A DNA stretch of 49,076 bases from Negativicutes bacterium (GTDB lineage Bacteria; Bacillota_C; Negativicutes; Sporomusales_B; JARLHX01). The notes beneath the pieces are model-generated. The model worked only from the letters and a program-made list of their open reading frames with translations. It searched no databases and was not told the origin of the DNA. The stretch spans positions 1 to 49,076 of the forward strand of contig JARLHY010000015.1 of the NCBI GenBank assembly GCA_031292015.1, in the 5' to 3' direction. A program made the position numbers and the translations under genes. Positions 32,220 to 40,704 of this stretch are shown here, in pieces; positions within the stretch are counted from its first letter, which is position 1, and every line of letters begins with the position of its first letter.

Positions 32220-32627
32220 TCAGGTTGTGGCCAGGTGCCGGACCAGTTGCCAGTGAGCCTGGCTGACCGGCATCACCGACAGCCGGGCCTGGCGGACAAG
32301 CTCCCACTCGCCGAAGCGCGGTTCGGCTTTGATTTCCTTCAGGGAGACCGGGCGCTCAAGGCGATAGCGCGGGATAAGGTCAACGACAACATAGCGGGGG
32401 TCCTGTTCGGCAGGGTCGGGATAGGCCGCCGCCGCTACCTCGGCGACACCGACGACGGCTTTTTCCTCGCCGGTGTGATAGACAAACACAAGGTCATCTG
32501 GCTGCATTTGACGCAGATGTTTGAGGGCGACGAAATTCCGGACCCCGTTCCAGCGGTCACGGCCCAGTTTTTCCAAGTCGGCGTAGCTGTATTCGTTGGG
32601 TTCGGTCTTGACCAGCCAGTAGGCCAT
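32220..32627 (-). CDS. EVE-domain protein
   Basis: A 135-residue protein made of a single EVE domain (PUA-like fold): MAYWLVKTEPNEYSYADLEK, RDRWNGVRNFVALKHLRQMQ, DDLVFVYHTGEEKAVVGVAE, and YVVVDLIPRYRLERPVSLKE. EVE domains read modified bases in DNA or RNA; the stand-alone form is widespread and similar to human THYN1. ATG 32627 follows GGGAGGAAAC. No restriction or modification genes are adjacent. Confidence 0.92.
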   Translation of the reverse strand: MAYWLVKTEPNEYSYADLEKLGRDRWNGVRNFVALKHLRQMQPDDLVFVYHTGEEKAVVGVAEVAAAAYPDPAEQDPRYVVVDLIPRYRLERPVSLKEIKAEPRFGEWELVRQARLSVMPVSQAHWQLVRHLATT

Positions 32628-32716
32628 AAAGTTTCCTCCCTTTTTCGGTGGATATTGTCTAAGATCTACATTCCTGTTCCTGTCAAAAATATCCTCTGCA
32701 AGGATCTTCGTCCGCG

Positions 32717-32811
32717 GACTTGGCATAAGCCAAGTCTTTTCTTTTCCCGTTGCACGGATAAGGGCAACTAGGCTTCTGCCGGCGTCTTCGCCTTGGCGTA
32801 AGCCAAGTTTT
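32717..32811 (+). terminator. Tandem terminator-like hairpins in a divergent gap
   Basis: Two related hairpins, GACTTGGC-ATAA-GCCAAGTC then TTTT (32717-32740) and CTTGGC-GTAA-GCCAAG then TTTTCTTT (32792-32815). They lie in the 308-bp gap between the divergent EVE and DsrM-like genes, where no gene for them to terminate is evident. They may bound a small transcript or act in the leader of the downstream operon. No reading frame is supported in this gap. Confidence 0.5.
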
Positions 32812-32935
32812 CTTTATCAGGTTATAAGATTCCTGTATGCGGCTGGGGGTGGTCTGCGCATAGGAAGACAGGGCGTTGTCTGTTACAATTATAAATACAT
32901 ACAGATGAATTTATTCGGGAGGTCTTGAGGGGCAT

Positions 32936-33901
32936 ATGATCAGTTGGTTGATTTCCGGCCCGTTTATGTATCTCGCGGTCCTGGTCTTCCTCGCGGCTAC
33001 CGTGAAGAAGGTGCTGGCGATCGCACGGATGCCCAGGCATCTTCGCTGGGATCTATACCCCATTGCCCATGAGGGGCCTGCGGGGTCGATTTTTCAAAAG
33101 GTGGAGTTCTGGAAGAGCCCGCGGCCATTTTCCATCGTCCATGAGCTGACGGAAATGGCGCAGGAGATTTTGCTGCTGAAAAAAACCTTTTTGTACAACC
33201 GCCGGATCTGGCTATTTTCCTTTCCGATGCATGTGGGCTTTTATCTTATTATTGCCTGGCTGGGGCTGATTGTTGCCGGATCGCTGACGGAACTGGCCAC
33301 CGGGATCATCATTTCCGGCGCCTCGACGATCTTCTGGGCCCAGATAGTGAACGCCGTCACGCTTGCTGTCGGCATCCCCGGGCTTGTCGCCGGTCTTTAC
33401 GGAACCCTCGGCCTGCTGTGGATCCGTTATACTGACGAGGATCTGAAGGACTATACTTCCCCGGTAACTTTTCTTAATCTTTATCTGCTGATCGCGCTGT
33501 TTGCCGTCGGATTGGCGGCCTGGTTTGCAGCTGACCCGTCGTTCGCGGTGGTCCGCGGTTATGTCGCGTCCCTCGTTACCTTCCGGCCGGTGGCTGTCGG
33601 GCATCCGCTGATGCTGCTGGAGATAGTGCTGTTCGGCGCTTTCCTGATGTATCTTCCTTTCAGCAGAATGCTGCACTTTGCGGCCAAATACTTCTTTTAT
33701 CATAACATTATGTGGGATGACGAACTGGTCACTCCCGGCAGCGGCCTGGAAAAATCGATCAGCAGCTGCCTCGGCTACCAGGTGGAGTGGGGCGCAAGCC
33801 ACATCAAGGCTCACGGCAGTTGGCTGGAGCAGGCAACAACCAATCCGACCCGCCCAATGCAGGAGGTGAAACCGGCTGATGAAGCAAAAAGTCAGAGTTA
33901 G
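32936..33901 (+). CDS. DsrM/HdrE-like membrane cytochrome b subunit
   Basis: A 321-residue protein with about six membrane helices and NarI/DsrM-type organisation. It includes WLFSFPMHVGFYLIIAWLGL, with a haem-ligand-type histidine, and LPFSRMLHFAAKYFFYHNIM, with His residues near the membrane face. It takes electrons from or gives them to menaquinone and pairs with the DsrK-like subunit encoded next, with which it overlaps by 23 bases. The C-terminal tail is hydrophilic. ATG 32936 follows TTGAGGGG. Dsr genes for sulfite reduction are absent, so the acceptor is not sulfite by this evidence. Confidence 0.85.
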   Translation: MISWLISGPFMYLAVLVFLAATVKKVLAIARMPRHLRWDLYPIAHEGPAGSIFQKVEFWKSPRPFSIVHELTEMAQEILLLKKTFLYNRRIWLFSFPMHVGFYLIIAWLGLIVAGSLTELATGIIISGASTIFWAQIVNAVTLAVGIPGLVAGLYGTLGLLWIRYTDEDLKDYTSPVTFLNLYLLIALFAVGLAAWFAADPSFAVVRGYVASLVTFRPVAVGHPLMLLEIVLFGAFLMYLPFSRMLHFAAKYFFYHNIMWDDELVTPGSGLEKSISSCLGYQVEWGASHIKAHGSWLEQATTNPTRPMQEVKPADEAKSQS

Positions 33902-35483
33902 TGATATCGCCAAGGATACGGAATTGCTCTGCCCGCTGGACAGCAGCGATTTCGACAGGGTGCCTGGCTTCGAGGACAAACCGCTCAAGACGGTAAAACC
34001 GGAGTGGCGGGAAAAATACGATTTTTCCCTGGACGGTTTCTCGGCTCTCGGTCTGCCGAAACCTGCCAGCAAGGAAGAGGAAGACGCGCTTGTCAACAGG
34101 TTTCTTCGCGGCCTGGAGAAGCTGTTTACCAAGGAAAACAACTGGACCTTCGTGATGCCGACCAGCCTCAGCACCGAATATTGCGTGCGCTGCAATACCT
34201 GCAACGAAGCCTGCCCGATTTATACCGAAAGCGGGCGGCAGGATATCTACCGTCCCAACTATCGCTCCGAGGTGCTGCGCAAGATCTACAAGAAGTATTT
34301 TACGCCTTCTGGCCGCCTGTTGGGCGGATTTGTCGGCGCGGATATCGACCTGAACTGGCATACCATCAACCGTCTGGCCGAGCTGGCTTACCGCTGCTCG
34401 ATCTGCCGGCGCTGTTCGGCTACCTGCCCGGTGGGGGTGGATAACGGACTGATCACCCGGGAACTGCGCAAGCTGTTCAGCCAGGAGCTTGACATTGCCA
34501 TGGACGGTGCGCACAAGAACGGGACGATGCGCCATCTGGCCACAGGTTCTTCCACCGGGATGACGCCGGCCGCCTTCCTTGATACTATCGAGTTTATCGA
34601 AGATGACATCGAGGAACGGATCGGCCGCCGGATCAAGATCCCGGTTGACAAAAAGGGTGCCGATGTCATGGTCATCCATAACGCCGGCGAATACATGGCC
34701 TGGCCGGAAAACCCGGCCGCCTTCGCCATTCTGTTCGACGCTGCCGGCATCGACTGGACGCTGTCCAGTGAAATTATGGGCTATGAGGGTGTCAACTACG
34801 GCACCTGGTATGATGATTTTCAGTATTCCCGCATCGCCGTCGGCCAGATCATGGCCGCCAAAAAGCTGGGGGTGCGCAAAATCGTGGTGGGTGAGTGCGG
34901 CCATTCTACCAAGGCCATCGTCGAGATCGCTGACCGGGTGTGCGTGGGCGATCTGGCGATCCCCCGGGAGAGCTGCCTGCCGATTCTGGAGCAGATGGTC
35001 ACCAGCGGGGCCATCAAGTTCGACCCGATGAAAAACAATTTTCCGGTGACGCTGCACGATCCCTGTAATCTGGTCCGCCTGATGGGGGTGGTTTCGCCGC
35101 AGCGGAACATCCTGAAACATATCCTGCCCCCTGGGCAACTGCACGAGATGCCGAACGCCGGGTTGATGAACTATTGCTGCGGCGGCGGCAGCGGCTTTGC
35201 CATCAATAATGTCTATAATTTCGCCGAATGGCGCAACAATGTCTCATCCCGGATGAAAGCAAAACAGGTGCTGGAGGCTTTTGCCGACTGTCTGGACCCG
35301 GCTATCCCCAAATACTACTGCGCCCCCTGCTCCAACTGCAAGGGAACGGCCAGGGACGCGCTGATGGAGCACTACGGCTTCAGGGAAAAGTACAACATCA
35401 TCTATGGCGGGCTGGTGGAACTCATGGTCAACGCCATGGTGGATACGCCGAAGCCTTTTATCAGCTGGGAAGACGGGTTTTAA
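33879..35483 (+). CDS. DsrK/HdrD-like iron-sulfur subunit with two CCG domains
   Basis: A 534-residue cytoplasmic-side subunit. Two 4Fe-4S ferredoxin clusters are present: CVRCNTCNEACPIY, and CSICRRCSATCPVG. Then come CCG domains: the partial one at CGHSTKAI, HDPCNLVRLMG with MNYCCGGGSGF, and CAPCSNCKG. The CCG domains bind the non-cubane cluster that reduces disulfides in HdrB/HdrD; in DsrK they face a trisulfide or heterodisulfide. With the upstream DsrM-like gene it forms a quinone-disulfide oxidoreductase module, as seen in many acetogens and Negativicutes. ATG 33879 has AGGAGGTG upstream. Confidence 0.88.
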   Translation: MKQKVRVSDIAKDTELLCPLDSSDFDRVPGFEDKPLKTVKPEWREKYDFSLDGFSALGLPKPASKEEEDALVNRFLRGLEKLFTKENNWTFVMPTSLSTEYCVRCNTCNEACPIYTESGRQDIYRPNYRSEVLRKIYKKYFTPSGRLLGGFVGADIDLNWHTINRLAELAYRCSICRRCSATCPVGVDNGLITRELRKLFSQELDIAMDGAHKNGTMRHLATGSSTGMTPAAFLDTIEFIEDDIEERIGRRIKIPVDKKGADVMVIHNAGEYMAWPENPAAFAILFDAAGIDWTLSSEIMGYEGVNYGTWYDDFQYSRIAVGQIMAAKKLGVRKIVVGECGHSTKAIVEIADRVCVGDLAIPRESCLPILEQMVTSGAIKFDPMKNNFPVTLHDPCNLVRLMGVVSPQRNILKHILPPGQLHEMPNAGLMNYCCGGGSGFAINNVYNFAEWRNNVSSRMKAKQVLEAFADCLDPAIPKYYCAPCSNCKGTARDALMEHYGFREKYNIIYGGLVELMVNAMVDTPKPFISWEDGF

Positions 35484-35495
35484 AGACGCAGCCAG

Positions 35496-35527
35496 GACAG
35501 CCGCCGCGAGGGTGGTTGTCTTTTTTT
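35496..35527 (+). terminator. Terminator of the DsrMK-like operon
   Basis: A 10-bp stem GACAGCCGCC/GGTGGTTGTC with two G-T pairs, loop GCGAG, then seven T. Confidence 0.88.
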
Positions 35528-35585
35528 CTGACAGCTTATATAATTAGATATTGATCCAGCGATTTCGACGGGAGAGGGGAGCAAG

Positions 35586-36473
35586 ATGAGCAATTTCAAG
35601 CTGTCTTTCTGGCGGGAACAGATCATCCGGTATTTGGTGATCGCTCTGGGCAGCCTCATCTGCGGCGTCAGCATCAATGCCTTTCTTGTGCCTCACCACA
35701 TGCTCAGCGGCGGTCTGGCCGGTATCGCGATGATTTTTCACTTTTTGTTCGACTGGCCCATCGGTCTGCAGGTCGCGGTGCTCAACCTGCCTGTGATGTA
35801 CGCCGCCTACCGGCTGATGGACAAAGCCTATTTCGCCAGCGCCATGTACGGGATGCTGATCTTCAGTGTGGCTATCGACGCCACCCGGGGCCTGGCCGAG
35901 CTGAATGTCGTTGACGACATCCTGCTGGCGGCGATTTACGGCGGCGTCATTTCCGGTATCGGCTCCGGTCTGGTGTTCAGGGTAAACGCCAGTTCGGGCG
36001 GGACGGACACCATCGCCGCGCTGCTGAAAAAATACTATGCTTTCAATATCAGTTATGTAGGGTTTTCGATCAACTGCGTATTGATGACGATCGCCGCGTT
36101 TCTGTTCGGCTTCAAGCCGGCGATGTACACCCTGCTGTCGATGTATGTCGGCGCCAATATCATCGACCGGGTCATCCAGGGATTCAACACCAAAAAGACG
36201 GTGACCATCATTTCCGAGAACGCCGATCAGATCGCTGACGCGATCATGGGCGAAGTGGGCCGGGGGGTGACGTACCTGCGCGGCGAAGGGGCCTTCACCC
36301 ACAATGAGAAAAAGGTGCTGTTCGTCGTGGTGACCCTTATCCAGATGGCCAAGATCAAACCGATCGTCACCGCCATCGACCCCTGCGCCTTTATGATCGT
36401 CCAAGACGCCGTGGAGGTGCTGGGCCACGGCTTCACCCTGCCGCACACCAAAAAGAGTGCTGTCGGCGAATAG
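35586..36473 (+). CDS. YitT-family membrane protein
   Basis: A 295-residue protein. The N-terminal 200 residues carry five or six membrane helices with the YitT pattern: GSLICGVSINAFLVPHHMLS, GGLAGIAMIFHFLFDWPIGL, GIGSGLVFRVNASSGGTDTI. The C-terminal DUF2179 domain includes ADAIMGEVGRGVTYLRGEGA and DPCAFMIVQDAVEVLGHGFT. Function is unknown; the family is common in Firmicutes. ATG 35586 follows GAGAGGGGAG. Confidence 0.93.
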   Translation: MSNFKLSFWREQIIRYLVIALGSLICGVSINAFLVPHHMLSGGLAGIAMIFHFLFDWPIGLQVAVLNLPVMYAAYRLMDKAYFASAMYGMLIFSVAIDATRGLAELNVVDDILLAAIYGGVISGIGSGLVFRVNASSGGTDTIAALLKKYYAFNISYVGFSINCVLMTIAAFLFGFKPAMYTLLSMYVGANIIDRVIQGFNTKKTVTIISENADQIADAIMGEVGRGVTYLRGEGAFTHNEKKVLFVVVTLIQMAKIKPIVTAIDPCAFMIVQDAVEVLGHGFTLPHTKKSAVGE

Positions 36474-36566
36474 GTAAGAAACTTTCCTGTTTGACCAGAA
36501 TATGCTAGTATCATTATGGGTCAAACCTAGTTTGCGTATACTAGTTCTTTAGGAGGCGATATTGAC

Positions 36567-37397
36567 ATGGAACTTTGGTTCACTGAATTTCAGACAAAGA
36601 ATCTGGGACTGACCGCCCGGATCAAAGAGACGCTGTATATGGGAAAATCCGATTTCCAGGATGTGGCGGTGGTCGACACCTACGAGTTTGGGCGGATGCT
36701 GGTCCTGGACGGGGTATTTCAGACCTCGATCTTTGATGAATACATATACCATGAAATGATAGCCCATGTGCCGCTCTGCCTTCATCCCAATCCGAAGCAG
36801 GTCCTGGTGATCGGCGGTGGCGACGGCGGTTCGGTCCGGGAAGTGGTGAAGCATCCGACGGTGGAGCGGGTGGAAATGGTGGAGATCGACGGCCTGGTGG
36901 TCGAAGTGAGCAAGAAGTACCTGCCGGAGATCAGCGCCGCGCTGATCGAAAATCCGCCCAAGCTCCAGCTCATGATCGACGACGGTATCGCCCACATGGC
37001 CCGGGCCGAGAATCAGTATGACGTCATTATTGTTGACTGTTCGGACCCCATCGGCCCCGGCGAGGGTCTTTTCACCTACGGTTTCTATAAAGACGTATAT
37101 AAGGCACTGAAGCCGGATGGGCTTTTCGTTCAGCAGACCGAGTCGCCTTTTTACCATCAGTCGCTGCTGACAAAGCTGCGCAAGGACATCAAGTCGCTGT
37201 TCCCGATTACCCGCACCTACCTGGCGCAGATTCCGCTGTACCCCGGCGGGACCCACTGCTTTACCATCGGCTCGAAACAATATGATCCGGTCACCGCCGA
37301 CACGAGGACGCCGCAGTTCCCCACCCGCTACTACAACAAGGAACTGGCGAAAAGCTGCTTTGTGTTGCCGAATTTTATCCAGGACCTGCTGAAATAG
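36567..37397 (+). CDS. speE: Spermidine synthase (polyamine aminopropyltransferase)
   Basis: A 276-residue enzyme transferring an aminopropyl group from decarboxylated S-adenosylmethionine to putrescine. The diagnostic motifs are QVLVIGGGDGGSVREVVKHP (Rossmann loop), VEMVEIDGLVVEVSKKYLPE, DVIIVDCSDPIGPGEGLFTY (catalytic Asp) and QQTESPFYH. ATG 36567 follows AGGAGGCGAT. No speD or agmatinase genes are adjacent, so speE stands alone here. Confidence 0.96.
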   Translation: MELWFTEFQTKNLGLTARIKETLYMGKSDFQDVAVVDTYEFGRMLVLDGVFQTSIFDEYIYHEMIAHVPLCLHPNPKQVLVIGGGDGGSVREVVKHPTVERVEMVEIDGLVVEVSKKYLPEISAALIENPPKLQLMIDDGIAHMARAENQYDVIIVDCSDPIGPGEGLFTYGFYKDVYKALKPDGLFVQQTESPFYHQSLLTKLRKDIKSLFPITRTYLAQIPLYPGGTHCFTIGSKQYDPVTADTRTPQFPTRYYNKELAKSCFVLPNFIQDLLK

Positions 37398-37401
37398 CTT
37401 C

Positions 37402-37575
37402 AGGTCGTGATAAACCCCCATCTGCTTTGCACCCGTAAAGGGCAGGCCGCATTTCTAAGCGCTATCGCGCAAGAACTGCGCACTTGGCCCCGCAAACCCA
37501 TTGCTAGCGTACGTCCGTACGCGTCGCGGCTGAGTTTGCGGGGCCGTCGTGCATCTGGGGGCTTCTGAACGACCT
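37402..37575. repeat. Dispersed repeat, copy C (subfamily I, long form)
   Basis: A 174-bp element from AGGTCGTGATAAACCCCCAT to CTTCTGAACGACCT. The terminal stem is AGGTCGT/ACGACCT, not AGGCCGTT/AACGGCCT as in A and D, so both arms changed together. Most of the rest is shared with copy B. It lies four bases after the speE stop codon, likely ending transcription from both sides. Confidence 0.85.
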
Positions 37576-37601
37576 GAAGAGAGATTTCGTGTGTAAGAAG
37601 A

Positions 37602-38714
37602 CTACAGCAGGTTTTCGGGGTTGAGACCGGCGAGTGCGGGCAGGACGAACCGCCCGTCCTTGCGGACAAGCACGCCGTCGAACCAGATTTCCCCGCCGCC
37701 TTGCTCGGGGGTCTGGATCGAGACAAGATCCCAGTGAACTGCCGATTTATTGCCGTTGAAGGCTTTTTCGTAGGCGTTGCCGGGGGTGAAGTGGAAACTG
37801 CCGCTGATTTTCTCGTCGAACAGGGTGTCTTTCATCGCTGCCTTGATATGGGGATTCAGACCGAGGGCGAACTCGCCGATATAACGGGCGCCGGGGTCGA
37901 TATCCAGAACTTTGTTGATTTTTTCGCTGTCGTTGGCGGTGGCTTTGACGATTTTGCCGTCGCGGAATTCGAGGCTGATGCTTTCGTAGGTGAAGCCCTG
38001 ATAGAGGGAAGGAGTGTTGTACCTGATCACTCCGTTGACCGAATCCCGGACCGGAGCGGTGTAGACTTCGCCGTCGGGAATGTTCCGCAGGCCGGAGCAT
38101 TTTACGGACGGAATGCCTTTGACCGAGAAGGCGAGATCGGTCCCCGGGCCGGTTATTTCGACTTTGTCGGTGCGCTCAAGCAGCTCGACGAGCGGGTCCA
38201 TGGCCCGGTCCATCCTGGCGTAGTCCAGGGTGCACACCTGGAAATAGAAGTCCTCGAAGGCTTCGGTGCTTATACCGGCCAACTGGGCCATCGAGGGACT
38301 CGGGTAGCGCAGCACGCACCACTTGGTGTTCGGGACACGGATATCCAGATGAACCGGTTTGGTCCACTGCTGTTGGTAGAGCTGCATCTGCGCCTGGCTG
38401 ACATCGGCCATTTCACTGATGTTGTCGCTGGCGCGAACGGCGATGTAGGCGTCCATCGCCCGCATCCTTTCCGCCTCCCAGCGACCGGTGAGACCGAGTT
38501 GCTCGGATGAGGCGCCCATCAACAGGGCCCGCAGCAGCCGGCTGTTTTTCAGGGTGAGGAACGGGATGCCGTCGGCGCGGTAAACTTCGTCGATGAGAGC
38601 CTTGGCGAGCGGCAAGGCGTCGTCGACGATTTCAATCAGCACTTTTTCGCCTGGCTGCAGGCGTGTGGAGTAGCGGACAAGGGTTTTGGCCAGAGTGTGA
38701 AGGCGGGGGTCCAA
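37602..38714 (-). CDS. Aminopeptidase, M29 family
   Basis: A 370-residue metallo-aminopeptidase of the thermophilic AmpS/PepS type. The N-terminus (DPRLHTLAKTLVRYSTRLQP, then GEKVLIEI) and C-terminal metal region (GEFALGLNPHIKAAMKDTLF, DEKISGSFHFTPGNAYEKAF, SAVHWDLVSIQTPEQGGGEI) are characteristic, with metal ligands expected in the Glu, His and Asp residues of those blocks. The start is TTG 38714, with GAGGAGGAA at good spacing. Confidence 0.93.
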   Translation of the reverse strand: MDPRLHTLAKTLVRYSTRLQPGEKVLIEIVDDALPLAKALIDEVYRADGIPFLTLKNSRLLRALLMGASSEQLGLTGRWEAERMRAMDAYIAVRASDNISEMADVSQAQMQLYQQQWTKPVHLDIRVPNTKWCVLRYPSPSMAQLAGISTEAFEDFYFQVCTLDYARMDRAMDPLVELLERTDKVEITGPGTDLAFSVKGIPSVKCSGLRNIPDGEVYTAPVRDSVNGVIRYNTPSLYQGFTYESISLEFRDGKIVKATANDSEKINKVLDIDPGARYIGEFALGLNPHIKAAMKDTLFDEKISGSFHFTPGNAYEKAFNGNKSAVHWDLVSIQTPEQGGGEIWFDGVLVRKDGRFVLPALAGLNPENLL

Positions 38715-38911
38715 GAAGATTCCTCCTCAAGATTGATAGCTGTTATAATTATTCGAACTTTGCCGCCGATAGTCCTCTGTCGCCGGCGGGCGTTCGGACA
38801 GACCGCAGGATGCCGGGTGATTCGATTCTAATATTGACATTTCGCTCCAGGATCATACCTGATGCCTGACCCTGGCCGGGCGGAAACGCCCTGCTGGGAA
38901 AGGTTATCCTC

Positions 38912-38941
38912 TTGACACTTTCTGAAGCGGTGATATATAAT
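38912..38941 (+). promoter_or_regulatory. Promoter of the tRNA cluster
   Basis: TTGACA, 18-bp spacer, TATAAT: consensus hexamers, 13 bases before tRNA-Asn. Confidence 0.85.
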
Positions 38942-38953
38942 AAAATACGTCGT

Positions 38954-39028
38954 TCCTCGATAGCTCAATGGTAGAGCACTCGGCTGTTAACCGAGATGTT
39001 ATAGGTTCGAGTCCTATTCGAGGAGCCA
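38954..39028 (+). tRNA. tRNA-Asn (GTT)
   Basis: Acceptor TCCTCGA/TCGAGGA, anticodon loop CTGTTAA with anticodon GTT, T-loop GGTTCGAGTCC, encoded CCA. First of three tRNAs transcribed together. Confidence 0.97.
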
Positions 39029-39032
39029 ATTC

Positions 39033-39107
39033 GGCCCGTTGGTCAAGCGGTTAAGACAGCGCCCTTTCACGGCGTTAACAGGGGTTCGAATCCCCTACGG
39101 GTCACCA
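39033..39107 (+). tRNA. tRNA-Glu (TTC)
   Basis: Acceptor GGCCCGT/ACGGGTC with one G-T pair, anticodon loop CTTTCAC with anticodon TTC, T-loop GGTTCGAATCC, encoded CCA. Confidence 0.97.
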
Positions 39108-39110
39108 CCT

Positions 39111-39186
<76 letters not shown>

Positions 39187-39201
39187 TGAGTGGATGGCAG
39201 G

Positions 39202-39229
39202 CGGCTTATCGAAAGATAAGCCGTTTTTT
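39202..39229 (+). terminator. tRNA cluster terminator
   Basis: CGGCTTATC-GAAA-GATAAGCCG followed by TTTTTT. Confidence 0.92.
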
Positions 39230-39239
39230 ATTGTTTTAC

Positions 39240-39360
39240 GGCTGTTGATAAACTTCGCCTAGCTTTGTTGCCAGACTTCCGCGGTCCTCGACGTACCGCG
39301 CGTGTACGCCTCCGGCCGCGGAAAGCCTGGCGCCGCGCTATGCTCGTTTCTGAACAGCCT
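39240..39360. repeat. Dispersed repeat, copy F (subfamily III)
   Basis: A 121-bp element from GGCTGTTGATAAAC to GTTTCTGAACAGCCT. The ends follow the family pattern, but the interior is different from A-E, with its own GTAC-containing inverted repeat (GTACCGCGCGTGTAC) and CCGCGG repeats. It follows the tRNA terminator. Confidence 0.72.
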
Positions 39361-39490
39361 TAGGCTGTCATTTTTGATTGGCGAGATCAACTGGTTTTGC
39401 AAAGCAAATAGCCAGCAGCGGCGGCTGCTGGTATAATGGATAAAGAGTATAAATCGACCAAGCCACAGCACAAGAATGGGGGAGAAGAAG

Positions 39491-40510
39491 ATGAAAGCGA
39501 TCTATCTGGAATCGCCCGGAAATATAAAAGTGGAAGACGTGGCGCAGGCCCGGCGCGGCGAGAAGGATATTCTGATCAAAGTCAGGAGCTTCGGGATATG
39601 CGGCTCCGATGTCGGCGCTTATCTGGGTACCAATCCGCTGGTGAAGTATCCCCGGATTATCGGCCATGAAGTGGCCGGCGAAATCGTCGAAACCGCCGGC
39701 GATGAAACCGGGTTTGCCGTGGGAGACAGGGTGGTGCTGGAGCCGTACGTTTATTGCGGGAAATGCTATCCCTGCCGCAGCAGCAGGACGAACTGCTGCG
39801 AGAATCTGACGGTGCTGGGCGTACATATCGACGGAGCGATATCCGAGTATTTTTCCCATCCCCGGCACTTGGTCCATAAGGTGCCGGACGGCATTACCTG
39901 GGAGCTGCTGGCCATGGTCGAACCGCTGACCATTTCGATGCATGCCGTCAAGCGGGCCCGGGTGAAAAGCGGCGAGCATGTGGCGATTACCGGCTCCGGA
40001 CCTATCGGGCTGCTGGCAGCGCAGTATGCTTTGGCGCTCCAGGCCGAACCGATTGTGGTGGATCCGGTGGAAGAACGACTGGAATTTGCGCGGCAGCTGG
40101 GAGTGAAGCATACGGTCAATCCTGTCGCGACAGATGCTGTGGAGGCAATCAGGGCGATTACCGGGGGCCGGATGGCCGAAGCGGTCATCGAGGCTTCAGG
40201 CAACGCCGCAGCCATCCGCAGTACCATTGATTATGTATCCTACGCCGGCAGAATCTCGCTGGTCGGCTGGCCCAAAAGCGAAATCTCCCTGCCAACGGCG
40301 CTTTTCACCAAAAAGGAACTGGATATCGTCGGCTCGCGGAACAGCTTTCAGGATTTCCCGGAGAGCATCCGGCTGATCGCCGAAAACAAAGTGGATGTCG
40401 CCGCGGTGATTTCAAAGACCGTTTCCTTTGAAGAGATCCCGGCTTTGGTCAAGGACATAGCGGCCCATCCGGGAAACTATCTGAAGGTCATCGGGTTAAG
40501 AGAAAAGTAA
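39491..40510 (+). CDS. Zinc-dependent alcohol/polyol dehydrogenase (MDR family)
   Basis: A 339-residue medium-chain dehydrogenase. Catalytic zinc: Cys37 (FGICGSDVGAYLG) and the GHEVAGE motif. Structural zinc: four cysteines in CGKCYPCRSSRTNCC. Rossmann region: VAITGSGPIGLLAAQYALAL. Overall similar to sorbitol, galactitol-1-phosphate and L-galactonate-type dehydrogenases; the substrate is uncertain. ATG 39491 has GGGGGAGAAG upstream and is preferred over ATG 39476, which overlaps that site. Confidence 0.88.
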   Translation: MKAIYLESPGNIKVEDVAQARRGEKDILIKVRSFGICGSDVGAYLGTNPLVKYPRIIGHEVAGEIVETAGDETGFAVGDRVVLEPYVYCGKCYPCRSSRTNCCENLTVLGVHIDGAISEYFSHPRHLVHKVPDGITWELLAMVEPLTISMHAVKRARVKSGEHVAITGSGPIGLLAAQYALALQAEPIVVDPVEERLEFARQLGVKHTVNPVATDAVEAIRAITGGRMAEAVIEASGNAAAIRSTIDYVSYAGRISLVGWPKSEISLPTALFTKKELDIVGSRNSFQDFPESIRLIAENKVDVAAVISKTVSFEEIPALVKDIAAHPGNYLKVIGLREK

Positions 40511-40515
40511 GCCTC

Positions 40516-40638
40516 AGGCCGTTGATAAACCCCCATCTGCTTTGTTGGCCCCACGAACCCATTGCTAGCGTACTTCCCAGTACGCGTCGCTGCTGGGTTC
40601 GCGGGGCCGCCGCGCATCTGTGGATTTCTGAACGGCCT
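40516..40638. repeat. Dispersed repeat, copy D (subfamily I)
   Basis: A 123-bp element from AGGCCGTTGATAAACCCCC to GATTTCTGAACGGCCT, nearly identical to copy A in the opposite orientation. It begins six bases after the dehydrogenase stop codon. Flanking TAAGCCT and AGGCTTA (to about 40675) form an outer imperfect pair, also partly present at copy A. Confidence 0.85.
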
Positions 40639-40704
40639 GAAAAATGGGTTTCTCAACAAGCTAGGCTTATCTTATTTAGACAGCTTCTTTATTTCATCTT
40701 TTCA

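Noticed and set aside
37400..37600. Peptide starting MGLRGQVRSSC shared by repeats B and C
   Set aside because: Similar translation reflects DNA similarity of the repeats; frames end differently and no ribosome site is present.
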